A stretch of DNA of 64,000 nucleotides. Source: Diogma glabrata (taxonomy: Eukaryota > Arthropoda > Insecta > Diptera > Cylindrotomidae). This document shows positions 24,118 through 37,273 of the stretch, in pieces (within the stretch, counting starts at the first letter, position 1; each line of letters begins with the position of its first letter). The notes below the pieces were generated by a model. The model was given only the letters and a program-made list of their open reading frames with translations. It did no database searches and had not been told where the DNA came from. The stretch lies in assembly GCA_963693315.1 (NCBI GenBank), contig OY856188.1, forward strand, positions 250,127,394 through 250,191,393, given 5' to 3'. A program made the position numbers and the translations under genes.

Positions 24118-25883
24118 TTTTAAAACGTTTGACATGTGCACCCACCTCGCTTATCGCCTAGGTTAGTAAACTGTCCTCTCGTTTCAAGATATGTTGTTTT
24201 CAGCATCGTTGAAGAATATATTATTATTAGCGACAGTTTTATCACGACCTCGCCATGTTCGTATTATGCTTTTATATTCTCGCAAAATTAGTATTATTTC
24301 AGTATTGTCGTACCTTGTAACCAGGGGATGATTAGAAGTCAAAATTACCTAAAGGAATTCTAACGACTTCATGATGCGGGCGCCTTCAGTTTGTTTCGAC
24401 AAGTCTTCAAAACGTGAAATCGGAATACTGTATCCTCGGTCCCTTACAAATGATGCATGCAACGATAACTATTGGGTGTAATGAAACAAAGGTTGAAAGG
24501 AAGATATGCCATGATGCTTCGGAAATATGAGAAGATCCAACCTTCATCAACCTATCGAATTTCAAATTTTTAATTAAAAATATTCAACCTACCTCTCATG
24601 CTTGGTAGCTATCTGAACGCTTCCCATATCCCATATAATTTAAAGAACTAGCAATTCTCGTTGATCAGCATATTGATAAAAAAAATTAAAAAAACAGGTG
24701 TTGTTTAATGAGCTATGTAACTTGAACATTATAACCAAAAAATCTTTGCACCAATATAAATATGTGATTGTTGAATATTATAATCAAAATTTGATGCGCC
24801 ACATTACGGATGATCTCGTAATTGATTTCAATTAAAAATTACTAATGTTTTTAACAGAAACACCACAACTAATATGGTTTTCACAATTGTTTTGCTTTAC
24901 ACTAGTTGTTTTTGTTCGAAGTTAGACATGTTTCGTGTTAAAAAAATTGTAAATTCACATCTCTAAATATCTAAAGATACCATGCCAACTAGGGATAAGG
25001 ATGGAATTTATATTAAATTTCTATGACAAATTTATGATCGCTGACTTTAAACCTTTGAGGATCAAAGTTATCAGAAAAACACATAAAGGTAGTACATTCC
25101 AGCGACTCTGTTGAGAGAAGTAGTCTAACCTAGAAGTTAGAACACATCGAGAGTATATAATCGGTAAAAAAATTTTAACGTATTTCACTTCAGACATATG
25201 CTGGTAATTATTTTAGAACTTTTAACTATCTTGATGTCTTACGGTATGTATGTGTTGTTGTGACACATATTGTAATTCCTATTACACAACACTTTTTATT
25301 TAACAAAAAAAAACAAAATACTTTAAAAACTATTTAAATATTGATTTTGTTATTTATTTCATTTTATTCCAATGCAAAAAGTTATGATCTGTATTGTTAC
25401 AGAAAATTGAAAAATCGTGTGAATTGTCGACATCTTCTGAAAGTTATTATTAAAAGTTAAAAAAAAATATGTTTGAATTTAATTTGAATAATAAAATAGA
25501 AAACTTTTGTTTCAAGTTTTTTGTTGTTGCTTTTTTTCATTATTTGTAAGTAATATTTATTCCATTGTTCTAAAAGCTAGGTCAGTTAAAAGAAAGATGC
25601 TAAAAGATATCGAAAAAAGTTGAGATAATAAATTGAAAAGTTGGTACAAAAATAACCAAATAAAATTGGAGTCAATTCAAGAAATTATTGCTGAAGAATG
25701 AAAAAAGTTTATAATTAAAATTGACAATTGAAAATTGTTGCATAAATTGTTTCAAAGTTGTTGTTGATTTGTTTTAGTGGTTAAAAGGTTTGTTAAAAAA
25801 TGTATATACAGGAGTTGTGTAAATTTGTTCGGGTGCAATAAAAAAAATGTATCAATATCCAATATAACTAAATTTTCAATACA
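24118..25883. other. Non-coding stretch
   Basis: 24.15-24.6 kb is less AT-rich but shows no supported exon; the rest is AT-rich and featureless. Confidence 0.4.
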
Positions 25884-26543
25884 TTAAGAGCAATTTTACG
25901 AAGATTCAACAACGTTTTGACTTGAACCCTTTTAATTTTGATTATTTTTGATATTAAAAAGTTCATGTAATAATAAAATATTTGATATTTAACATAAAAA
26001 AAATCTCTTAGTTTATAACGCCATTTTTATAATTTTCCTTCAGAACAAAAAAAACTGATTCCCGACAGTCATATGCACAACGAATTTTATCTTTAAATCA
26101 AAAACTAACGCATTTCCTAAACTTTCACAAGTTGTTAAATATAAAATAAGCTTCAATTTAGTTTAAAAAAAAAAAGGTGTGGCGCCATCTTTTCTTCAAT
26201 TATACCGTTTTTTTCTTATGTTACACCGTTAAAAATTATTTCAAAAAATTTACAGTCTAAATTTTTAAAAGCTTTGTTCTAATACCTATTCAACGACATA
26301 TCATTTATGAAAACCGATTCAGTAGTTTTTCTACAATCGCTCGTCAAAATGCACTCATATCACAAAATAACAAAAATTTGAGGGGCACCTTGTGGAGACC
26401 CCTGGTCGAAAAAAAAAAATTCTAATAGAGCTTGTATTTTTTATTTATGAAAGACTGTCTATAAACAAAAAATAATCAAAATTAAAAGGGGTCAAGTCAA
26501 AATTTCCCAAAAATTTTCTGAACTTGCGTGAAATTGCTCTTAA
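25884..26543. mobile_element. 660-bp MITE-like element
   Basis: TTAAGAGCAATTTTACG at the left is matched by GTGAAATTGCTCTTAA at the right. Further pairing follows inward (TTTTGACTTGAACCCTTTTA at 25914 with TAAAAGGGGTCAAGTCAAAA near 26485, then AATTTTGATTATTTTT with AAAATAATCAAAATT). Arms are about 70-80 bp. No open frame. Target duplication is unclear. Confidence 0.7.
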
Positions 26544-27943
26544 ATAATTTGGGGCATAAGAAACCTCTGTATTTAAATTATACACTAATGCACGTCCCTT
26601 TGATGAAAACTTTGATAATTGTATTATTATTATTCGTTTAATTATTTATACGCTAGTTACATATACCGTTCAATATTGACCATCCAAATTAATTCATTTC
26701 AACAATTCAAAATAAAACAATATTCTCCCTTCAATCCACATCTATTGATATAACCACATTTTTGTTGAATAATTAAAAACGATTAATGTAAAATGAACTT
26801 ATTTGATTAGCGTTTTAGTTTGGGCTAAACTATTTGTTTTGTACATAAACAGAAAAAAAAAATCAAATTTAATAATAATTAGTGGTTAGTCTGTTTTTAA
26901 TTTTTACGCATGAAGAGACCAGGTTTTGTTGATGTGTAAATTTTAGGGTAAGGGCAATCCCTCATTTTAGATTCCATTTAATTAACTGGAGTAATGCTAG
27001 TCCGGTAACCTAATATAATGCTAGTCCTGTGATTAGATCTTATATGGATCATCTTTGAGTGACTCATATTACTTATATGTAAACAAATAGATTTTCAAGA
27101 AATAAAATTGTAGTTTTGGAGAATAAAACAAATTATTGTGATTTAGTTTAGATATTTAGTTTATTTGTTCCTAATTACGTATAAATTTGACAAAATTTTC
27201 AGATATTTTTATGTTAATTTAACATAATTCAGATTGATTTAGGTTGTAATAACTTTTTTCAATCCATCTTATACATCTTGATCACGTTCCTTCTAACTAT
27301 TTAAATATTTTTTCCTATTACAGAATTAATTCTACACTCAATTTGATATTTTAGTGCTTTCAAACATTTTGGTGCATTATTTCAGCAAATATTTGAATTG
27401 CCTTCTAAACATTGGTTGTAAATTTTAAGCATGAGAGGTCCTCCATATTGGATGGCTGCTGTTAGAATTAAAGAGCTGCTGACAGAATTAAAAGATACTT
27501 AAAACACCAATTATGCAGGGTTTAACATTAACAGAAATAAAAGAAATAAAAAAATAAATAACTCGTAAATTTTTTAGAAATCAAATCAATATCAGTTTTA
27601 ACGAAAATTAATGGTTTTTAAGTTTAAAATGAATAAATTTAGTTCAAGTAACTCTTCATTGTACCTATGCGTTAATTATCTGTAAATTTAAGTTTTCAAA
27701 TTTTTTTATATATCTAATTTAAGTAATAAAACCAATTTCCTAATAGAGGAGTGTTTTGAAATGTATTAAAAGAAAACAAATTACCAATCAAATAAATCAA
27801 TAAAAATTATTTTGCAAATTGATCGTTAAACCAAAATTAAGCATAAAATATAATTTTTTGTTAAAGAAAAAGATAAAAATTTGAGAAAAATGAAACGAAA
27901 CATTTAAATTTGTATGAATAAAACTTTTTATCAAAGCAGCCTT
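26544..27943. other. Non-coding AT-rich stretch
   Basis: Nothing recognised. Confidence 0.4.
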
Positions 27944-28130
27944 TTCAAAATTTCATTATCCAATTGAAATTGTTGTTATTTTGTTGTCAAAGTTGTACAA
28001 TAATTCAAAATTTCATTATCCAATGAAACTGTTTGTTACGTTTTGTTGTCATAGTAACAGTAAAATAATTCAAAATATCATAATCCAATGAGAATCAACT
28101 TATTTTTTGTTGTCATAGTTATACAATATG
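27944..28130 (+). repeat. About 65-bp tandem repeat, three copies
   Basis: Three successive copies built on CAAAATTTCATTATCCAATG ... GTTTGTT ... TTTTGTTGTCATAGT, with indels between copies. Confidence 0.75.
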
Positions 28131-28989
28131 TTTGAAAAAATAACAAACTAACAAATAACAAATGCTACTTTTCAGCCTCTGTAATATAAAATAAAAATGG
28201 CGTAACTTTTGCTAGAGCATCGCTAGACGTTACTTTTTGCTGTCAGGCTAAAAAATAAAACTTTAGCTAACTCCTCAAAAGATGAAACAATCGTTCAACA
28301 AAGTTACTTCATGTTTTTAAATATGTATACTCTTCTGTCAGCATTTTAAATATTTTCAATGTTTTGCAAGTTATCTAGTTAGCAACCAGTTAATTTTCTG
28401 TCTACTGTCTCTGGGTCAGCCATCAAAATCTTGTACAACATTTTCCATTTCAAAAAAATTAAATCATTCTAAATTATCGCAAACTTATTTTATAGGAAAA
28501 AATAATATAATGTTAAAAACAAAAAAAATAACATGCAACAATTAAACTAATAAATATTAATTTTCACCTTTTGAAATATGACAGAAAAAGAAAACCAATA
28601 GATTATCTCAATCTAATTTTTTTTTGCTACAAAACTTGCTTAAAAAAGTTGTATCAATGCATAAATTCAACGTATAAAAAGTTGAATTAATATCTAACAT
28701 GATTTTTGTATGTAAGGAAACTGGAAAATATTTGTTTTGTAGTGAGTTTTTTTTATTGCCTACTGTCTGAATCGACTTTCTAAAAGTCCAAAAGTCTGCC
28801 CAAAACTAAAAACCATGTCCTCATAAAAGTTTTTTGCCGAAAGCTATATCAAAATCCTTAACCCAGACCGAAGTTTTGATATCTCAGAGCTTAAGATTTC
28901 AGCCCCTCCATATTTTTACTTGTATATGCATGGAGAACAATTTCTGTGAGTTTCATAAAAATTTTAAACGGTCGGGTTGAATGACTGGT
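28131..28989. other. Non-coding stretch
   Basis: No gene or bounded repeat recognised. Confidence 0.4.
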
Positions 28990-29347
28990 TGGTTTGATAT
29001 GGAATGACTCTACTCATTATCACTTAAAATGAACTTTTTTTTTTAGCAAAAAATATGCAAATTTCCTTGTTTTGACACATTTGACGATTTTTTTGGCACA
29101 CTTCCGGTACAGTTATCGAACACATTATCCTTTTGGCTCCTCCTATTGAGTATACCCATTTTCTGAAATCTCTCCAGCGGTTTTTTCGATTTCGTAGGTA
29201 ATGACGGCCGGCAGACAGACCTGCATATTTAATTCTCTTTTTTGCTTTTTTAGAATCAGTCGGTGTTGAAACGTCGAGAAATGACAAAAAGTGGGGGTTT
29301 TACTTTTGGCTCAAGAATGTACGTACTTTCAGACCGAAGTAATGTAC
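28990..29347 (+). repeat. Right half of a 22.7-kb-type inverted-repeat element
   Basis: Carries, in the order seen at 23780-24115, AAAAAATATGCAAATTT, TTTTGACACATTTGAC, CTTCCGGTACAGTTATCGAA, GTATACCCATTTT, the purine-rich CGGCAGACAGAC-like block and a terminal GACCGAAGTAATGTA. The left half is missing. Confidence 0.65.
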
Positions 29348-29394
29348 GTTTTTATTTGTCAAGTTTCTGTTTAGAGAAAACCGATACCGTTTTG

Positions 29395-29910
29395 CAGTCC
29401 TTACTGTATATATACTATTACTCTAGCACATGCTATCTTTTTTTTTTAATAAAATGTATTGTGTAGTAGGAATTACTTTTAAGACCAAGGTCCCACAACA
29501 ACATGTATACTAAGGTGTTGATGTACACAAGTTTGTTTTTTTTGTTTTTTATATTTTTTTTTATAGAAGGAATATCTAAACAATAAATCCTATCACATAT
29601 AAAATATGACATAGGCCAGCTTGTGGCATATTCCTGGATCATGCGACGCACTTCCTTCCTCAATGATTAAAGCCCATACATAGAGTTATATGAAGGCTCG
29701 GTTCTTCGAACAAGCAATAACGTGGCATCATCATCACTGCTTAGCTAATATTGGGGGTACTACCGTTGACTGAATAGAGTTCATCCGCCAGCACTCATAA
29801 GATATCACCTTGGCTAGTGATATCTCACTGCCAGTGATATGTGATATCTTACGTTAGCTTGTATGTCAAGAGCAGGGATTAGTGTTCGCGTGGTTGTCAC
29901 ACCCGTAGAT
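29395..29910 (+). repeat. Dispersed repeat family R1, copy 2
   Basis: Two segments. 29440-29530 has CCCACAACAACATGTATACT and AAGGTGTTGATG, matching 34435-34475. 29603-29910 has GGATCATGCGACGCACTTCC through TCACACCCGTAGAT, matching 18120-18450. Confidence 0.7.
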
Positions 29911-31301
29911 AAAAAAAAATGTAAAAATAAAACAATTATCTCTCCATGTGGAATCTGACTGTATTCTTTATTTTTTTGGCTACTAACCTTTATTATTTTA
30001 TGGCGTAATACTGAACTGTACTCCGATCAAATGTCTAAATAATCCGTATTATTTCAGCAGCTGCTTATTTCTATTTTACTTACTGTTATTGGTCTAAAAC
30101 CTTTAAATTAATTATAGGTTAGTCAGTTGGTCTCATGGTTTGTATAAGATAACCGCATTTATTCTTGTATTGTTCACCATATTCTGCCTGTAGTATAAAA
30201 AATTTTCCTAATTGGATTTTTTAATTGGACATAAACATTTTGAATTTTTGATGAAATTTTATTTTTATAAATCTTCTCAAACATTGAAATTCCTGTAAGC
30301 TTATTTGTTTAGAATTTAAATATTTAGAAATAATTAGATTTTTTTAAATTTATGTAATTTTATTATATAAAAAATATGATGTTGGTTTACCTTAAACAAA
30401 ACGTTTCTGCTGTTATCCAAATTCGATTGATTTTATGTAGATAACTCACGTAAAAGATTGTTTGAAATTTTATTTTAATGAATGAAATTTATATTTGAAA
30501 AATTGGAGCAATTATCTAAAAATATTTTGTTCTAGAACAATCACTTTTTACTGACTAAATGACAGAAAAATTTGATTGATGACCGATGCAATACATTTAG
30601 TTTTTAAATATAACCTATATAACCTCTTAAATATTCAAAAACTTGTAGTCATCTGTTTGTACTGTTAATTGGCATACCGAAATGCAAAACGTCTTACATC
30701 AAAAGCTTTCAAGCTTAACTTTTTCTGTTTCATGCTGAAAAGTAAATACAATTTACATTTCCTATAAATTGAATTTTTTAATTAAGTTCATGTTTAATAT
30801 CGAATAATTATAGCTGGAAAATGAAGGAAATATGAAATGAAAACAAAAAGTTAGTATCAGAATTTTCATTTGAGCTTTTTCAGGTTGGTTTTAATTTATA
30901 GTGTTTTCTGTAGGGGTGAAATCTGTTAAGAAAACTAATATATTTTTGTTTCGTGAAGAAAAACCTAATTAATTTATATTTGTGTGCATTATGTTGAATT
31001 AAATTTAATTACAGCTAGTACAAGCGATAATATTTTTTTCTTTTGAAGAGTTATGACGGCAATAAAAAGGTATTCTTTTAAAGGATTTTTTTAATTTAGT
31101 TAAATTTAGACGTCATAACATTCATCCTTTGAAAGGTTTAATGTTAAAATGTTATTTTCAAATAGTGAACCTGAACTTAAGTAATATGTATTATGAATTA
31201 TACAATAAATTAAAAAAGGTAAAGCAGAATGATAGCGTTTTTGATTTTCAAGATATATTGGTTTTTGTTTTCTTTGTTGTCATACGGTGTTCCATTTATA
31301 T
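29911..31301. other. Non-coding AT-rich stretch
   Basis: Nothing recognised; the 77-codon frame at 31129-31362 has no motif and partly overlaps the duplicated segment below. Confidence 0.4.
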
Positions 31302-31711
31302 TCCATGGAAAATTATAATTTCCCTTATATTACCTTTGTCACAAAAGAAATTTTTTTTGTGATGTTATATTATCGAGGCTCTGCAATTGTGTTCTCGTTT
31401 TACGTTACGTATTTTTTATAAACTCTTGGTAATGCCGACAATAAAAGCATTTTTATATAAGTATTAAAAAAACTAAAAATTAAATTCCATTTATCTTAAT
31501 CGATTTAGCAATATATGTCTCAAAAATCATAAACAAGAAGAGAAAATTTTCTAAATAAAATACGAATAAAATTGAGAAAGAAGAGAAACAAGCAATTGTG
31601 TACGTATATGACGACGAAAAAATAATGAAGAAGAAAAGCTTTAACATGGAAAATTATAATTTCCCTTATATTTCCTTTGTCACAAAAGAAATTTTTTTTG
31701 TGTTTTATATT
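31302..31711 (+). repeat. 66-bp direct repeat pair
   Basis: 31302-31367 and 31646-31711 are nearly identical (both contain CATGGAAAATTATAATTTCC and CTTTGTCACAAAAGAAATTT), 344 bp apart. The interval is not itself repeated. Confidence 0.8.
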
Positions 31712-34149
31712 GGATTTTGAAAGAAGATATGCGGGAGAGAAAATGTATTGTTATTGGGAAAATCGATGTAAATGAATTTACGTATATACGTAGATTTGTA
31801 TATAGGATATTAAAGGCTTTGTCAATGTTGATTTGTTTTGATGAATATTTTAAATAAAATGATTCGTACGAACAAAATTAAATAGGTTAAATTATTTTTT
31901 ATTTCATTCTTTAGGTATTAGCTTGGTGTTGGAAGTAGGACTTAGTGTTAAGAAAATGAAAAATGAGTTTTTATAGAAAGCTCATGTTAGTAACATAACA
32001 GTTAAAAGAATATATTTTTGGTGATTAATGAACTAAAATTCTTCTGAACGTTGTGCGTAAATTTAGATTGAAAACCTTAAATTTATATGAAATAAATACA
32101 CTAATTAAGTGGAGGAAATGCGTAATTAGATAGAGGTATAGTAAATCGCGAAAGCTAGCGTGAGCTAGCATTCTGCAGAACAAGCTTACATTCTTGTGAA
32201 ATATTCCAAAAATTAAAATATTTTAAATAAGTGAAGAAAATCTGTGTTTCCCTTTTTTGGCATTCTTTCCTCACGCTTGATCGAAAAAACGTGCACAAAA
32301 CTGCAGATCAGAACAATTTTAAAGGAAGAAAGAAAACTTTATTTTTTAAAGATTCTTAAATAAATTGCCTTAAATAAAGGTTTTTTTTCCTGTGAAGTAA
32401 ATAAATAAGTGATGATGAAGTTTCAACATCCAAATAGTCATCGCCTCGGTGGCGTAATTGAATGCGTGACTGCAAATGGATTCGAAGATGGCACTGATAT
32501 TGAAGGTATCTTCGAATTGAAAACAATTCAAACTAATACCTTATTTGCTTGAATTTATTTGCTCACGAAAATGCTCAAAATTTTTAATTCCCATAATGTT
32601 GTCCAATAAGCATAATTATTTTAATTATTTATAATTATTTAATTATAAATATTTATATAATATTTAATTACTTAATTAAGTTGGCAAAACATTTTCAATA
32701 CGATTTTACATCGACTTATAAATTCTTATAAGTTTTTAAGAAATTCCTCAAGCAATATTTGTAAAAAATTATTTTCAATCAGCAATGGCCGTGCGAACAC
32801 ATTTTTATTGGATTCAGAAAAAGAAAAACCAATAATAAAGTCTTACATCATACCAAAAATGTCTTTTTCATATCCTTGCAATATTTTTAAATAGTCCATC
32901 AAGCACTTCAATTAAATTTTCTGATTATATAACACATACACGGAAATTCGGTAAGATAGGAACACCAATCTCTAATTATAATTTTTATTGTATTAAATTA
33001 TATTCTTGTTGATTTGTAAATATAAATGTAAATAAATATTAATTTAACTTATATTTCACTTATTTTTATAATGATCTACATAATGAATAATCTTGCTCTT
33101 CTTCCAACTATTATAACCAACTTTATTTGTATAATGAATTGGTTGCATTTTTGTAATAAAGAATATATATTGTAGATCATTCACTGATGAGGACTGATGA
33201 TGATGAGGACAAACAATCCTCGAATTATTTGAAATATTAAATAATTGAACACAGTTCAATAAGATCTAAGGCTTATATGTAGGTGTTTTCATTAAAATTA
33301 AATAATAAAACCACCAATAGACAGTAGAGATATTACTATATATTATATAAGATTTATGATATAATTTTATATTATAAACAAAACCAACATACTTTATTTG
33401 TATGTTTTTTGAAGTGAAAACTTCTTTAGCCGCGTTGTAAAATTTTGTATGGAGTAAAATCTATATATTCGCATTATCAATTTTTAAATCAGCAAAATAT
33501 GTTTAAATATGAAATACATACATCATTTCTTAACGTTTCAAATTGCGATGTGGATATCGCGCTCGACTGATGTTCTGTAGATCGTGAGTTCAATTCCTGG
33601 ACTGGTACATTTTTTTATTGTTTTTTTTGTAATTTTTATTAAATACCATTAAAATTATTATTTTTTATTCATGAATTCATAAAAATAATAAAAATTTCTT
33701 TTTAGGGATTTTAAAAAATTGATCTATAATGCAGTTTTTTAAAGTTATATTAATACTGTCTTATGCAATTTGCATTCTAGTCATCATGTTGAATAAATAT
33801 TGAACGTAGGAAAAATTGTATAACCTGAAAGAATTACATATCAAAATTGTTGGTTTGAAATTGTTTGTAATACTTGTTTCTAAAATTAAGTGAAAACTTA
33901 ATACTTGTAACTTGATACTTGATAACATCGATTATATCGATTTAAAGCTCTAAATTACGAGATGGAAATCGCATAAATTCTATATAAAGAAGCATAGCTT
34001 ATGTATGATTAAACATGGATGGCAATCATGATAAATAAACTAATTAAAAATGGTAGCACTTAGCCGATAGGGATTTGCAAACGGCAACAATGCGCATTAA
34101 TACAAATTAATTTAATTAGCTTTCCGCAGGAAGATTTGTAAAATTTAAA
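31712..34149. other. Non-coding AT-rich stretch
   Basis: No protein gene recognised; a tRNA-derived fragment may lie at 33541-33612. Confidence 0.4.
33541..33612 (+). repeat. Possible tRNA-derived SINE fragment
   Basis: GAGTTCAATTCC resembles an RNA polymerase III B box and lies 20-30 bases after an A-box-like TGGATATCGCGCTCG. A T-rich tail follows. The acceptor and anticodon stems do not pair properly, so it is not a working tRNA. Confidence 0.25.
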
Positions 34150-34490
34150 ATTGTTGATCTATGGCTGTGACAACCACGCGTACTTTAGTCCCTGCTATTG
34201 GCATATGAGATATCTTGTGATATCGTATACCACTGGCAATAGCAGTGCAATCTCATTAGCCAAAGTGATATCTTAGGGGTGCTGGCGGATGAAGTATTTT
34301 CAATCAACTATACCATCCCTTACTCTAAGTTATGGAATATTCTATGATGATACGCTATTTTTTTAAAAATAAAATGTGTTTGGTAGTAGAAATTACAAGG
34401 TATGTCACAACAACACATAAAAAACTTTTAAGAACAAAGTCCCACAACAACATGCTTTCTAAGGTGTTGATAGACGCAAATTTTTATATG
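34150..34490. repeat. Dispersed repeat family R1, rearranged copy 3
   Basis: 34150-34330 is the reverse complement of the R1 3' part (TGACAACCACGCGTAC, GATATCTTAGGGGTGCTGGC). 34358-34490 is R1 5' part in direct orientation (GTCCCACAACAACATG). The two parts have been inverted relative to each other compared with copy 2. Confidence 0.65.
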
Positions 34491-34821
34491 ATATGTTTTG
34501 AGTATTTTAAATATAGAAATGTATATAATAGTTGCTTGGAATGCTGATAGATGTGAAACCCAGAATAATTTTAATGATTTTAATTTAAACATTCTGAAAG
34601 TTTAATTTGCAATGCTACAATAATTGGAAGACAGACAAAAAACATAGTTATTTCACACATTTAAGTTTTCACTTCTGTCGGCAGTCCTTAACACCGCCTT
34701 CTTTTTTTTTCATAATAAAAGCATGCATTATTGTATTTTTTTCTTAACCTGTTGAATAATAAACTTAACCTATTGAATCATGAACATTTTCCTATAAAGA
34801 ATGATCGTTATTCGATACTTA

Positions 34822-35053
34822 AGCCGCAATTAGACTATTGCAGAACTCTGTAATATTTCTGCAATGGTAATGTGTAAAATATTCATTGCAGAAAATTTTG
34901 GCAATGAACTCATTGCAAAACATTGCAATGACTCATTGCAATGTTTTGCAATGAGTTCATAGCCAAACTTTTCTGCAATGAATATTGTACACACTACCAT
35001 TGCACGACTATTGCAGAAATATTGCAGAGTTCTGCAATAGTCCAATTGCGGCT
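34822..35053. mobile_element. 232-bp palindromic MITE with TTA duplication (PIF/Harbinger-like)
   Basis: The element starts AGCCGCAATTAGACTATTGC and ends with the reverse complement ... AATTGCGGCT. It is almost a full-length palindrome, with centre near 34937 (ACATTGCAATG words). TTA borders both sides (34819-34821 and 35054-35056), the 3-bp TWA duplication typical of PIF/Harbinger. TTGCA words are repeated throughout. Confidence 0.8.
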
Positions 35054-35056
35054 TTA

Positions 35057-36337
35057 ATGTTTGTATTAATCAAATTATTTTGCTTGTATTGAATATTATT
35101 TTTTCAATCAAATATTATTTGTTCAAATTTCAATCACAATTGCTTTTCTATTTTTCTCAAAAAGTAAATTAAGTTTAATTCTCTTCCTTTTTTAGTTGAA
35201 TTTAGTTGATTGTATGGAATGGGATGTAATTTGAAAATAAACAAAAAAAATAATTTTGTTTCCATAATTTTCTTTTGTTGTTTTCTTTTTAATTTTTATT
35301 CATATGGCAAATAAAGATTTGTTATTTTAATTGAGAAGAAAAGGTTTCTATTTTCGCTCGTGCCTCGCTCAAATTTTAAACTTTTGCTTGAAAATAAATT
35401 ATGTCATTTAACACTTAATGATTAAACTACTATTATTCGATCGAATAAATATTATTTAAAAGTTTTTGATGTCAATAAATGCACAATTTTTTTCCGGTTT
35501 CGATTTTTTTTTAAATGTAATATTTTTATCTCTTTCATTTTGTTCAGAGAAAAAAGCTAAAATTAAACGAGATCTGATGCAAAAATTGACACTTTTATGG
35601 AATATGATTGGCTAATTGACTGAAAGAACGAACGCAACTGAAAAATTGCCTTTATTTTATTTCTATTTCCATTCTCTTACAACTCCACTAGGTTTCTAGG
35701 ACTATTTTACTAGTGCAGATATTTTAGATCTTTTAAAAAATAACCTAATATTATGAACAGTTTTGAAAATATGTTATGCCATTTATCGTGTAAGTTGTTA
35801 CTTTTCGTACTATTGCTATCTTGCGTCACTTTATATAATTTCTTGACTTTATATTTGTTTGATCCTAGTTTATTTTCTTATTGCTTAAACAGATTCTGGT
35901 TTTTGTTTATATCAAAAATATTCCAAAATAATGCCAGCTCATGTGCCGTAGCTAGTAGCCGCAGCCGCAGCCACATTTCATTTCACGTTTTGTTTAACTA
36001 CTTCAACGTAAATAAAAACCAGATACATATTTTGAACATATTAAACACTATTAACTTACCTTCGTTTAAGTACATATAAAAATTTTAACCTAAATATTAA
36101 ATATTAAATGTTTCCATCATAATTCATATTTAACTTTTAATTAAACAAAAATATTAGATTAAAAACAAAAAACATTTTTAATTTTCACCTCAAATTCAAA
36201 AATAGAATTTAATTAATTTCATCCGAAAAATATAAAATAAATAAAAATAAAAATAAAAGCCATGAAAAACTTTTTAACAGAAATATGTATCTACCTGCTA
36301 TATTTATTTCTTCTAACTACATATATTTTTCCAGTTC
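35057..36337. other. Non-coding AT-rich stretch
   Basis: The 108-codon frame at 35753-36079 is hydrophobic but shows no family motif; treated as chance. Confidence 0.4.
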
Positions 36338-37115
36338 TAGGGGGATCTACCAAAATAGAATAGTAGATTCTTGTATGAGCTTAGAATGAAGGCAATTCCT
36401 CACGAGGATGAAGTTTCCCGAAACGAGCGTAGCGAATCATCCGAGTGAAGAATTGCCATCATCCTAAGCGAATACAAGATGCTATTTTATCCACGACTGT
36501 AAAATATTTCGTTTAATTTCCAGTTTTCATGCAAAAATTTGTATCGCCAATCGAAATAAATACATCACAGATAGCGAAAAACAAAACAAGTTTATTGTTT
36601 AATTTGTTAGGGGAATATTTAATAAACTATAGAGCTGTTAAAGAATTTTAATCAAATTCACTAGTTGTGGAATGAATACAATAACAATGGAAGACATACG
36701 CATGGAAAGCATATATTCTTTAGTAGTCGTGGATAAAATAATTTTTCTACACCCGTGCTATAAAAATACACTTATATGACCAAAATCCGTTTTATAATGA
36801 TTTTCATTTCGATACAGATTTTATTACGATACAGATTTTTAATCAATAGAAAGAAACCCATAGTTTTTTAATCAAACATTTGACGTTTGTTGAAATTTTC
36901 GTATGGGAAAAAAATTGAACTTTGAAATTTGAAAATTGAAATTTTCGTTGTAATTTTCGTTCTTCGTTATTTACCGGGTGTAGAAAAAATAGCGTATGCC
37001 AATTTCATGTAATAGTTATTAATACACTCGCATATACCATACGAAACTCGCCTACGGCTCGTTTCGTATCCCGGTTAATGCTCGTGTATTAATAACCGTC
37101 ATTACATGATCGTAG
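36338..37115. repeat. Cluster of palindromic repeats
   Basis: First palindrome 36357-36497 (TTCTTGTATGAGCTTAGAAT with ATCCTAAGCGAATACAAGAT). TGCTATTTTATCCACGACT at 36481 has an inverted partner near 36724. TTTTTCTACACCCG at 36744 pairs with CGGGTGTAGAAAAAATAG at 36977. Last palindrome 37010-37110 (CATGTAATAGTTATTAATAC with GTATTAATAACCGTCATTAC), with the centre GAAACTCGCCTACGGCTCG. Likely several small foldback elements or pieces of one. Confidence 0.55.
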
Positions 37116-37273
37116 CATAATATACTATTCTTTACATAATAATAATATATAACAAATGTCTTTTAATTTTTATTAATTTTCGTTGTTTCTCATTTATAAA
37201 CGGAAATAGAAAAATATTTCAATTCTTATCTTGGTTGTCTTAAAAATTGTTAATTAATTTATGAATTAGTTAT

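Noticed and set aside
32446..32510. tRNA-like sequence with GGTGGCGTAATTGAATGCG
   Set aside because: An A-box-like word is present, but the B-box-like word is too close and no cloverleaf forms.
35753..36079. 108-codon plus-strand frame with hydrophobic N-terminus
   Set aside because: AT-rich codon use typical of chance Phe/Leu/Ile runs, no motif, no splice or promoter context.
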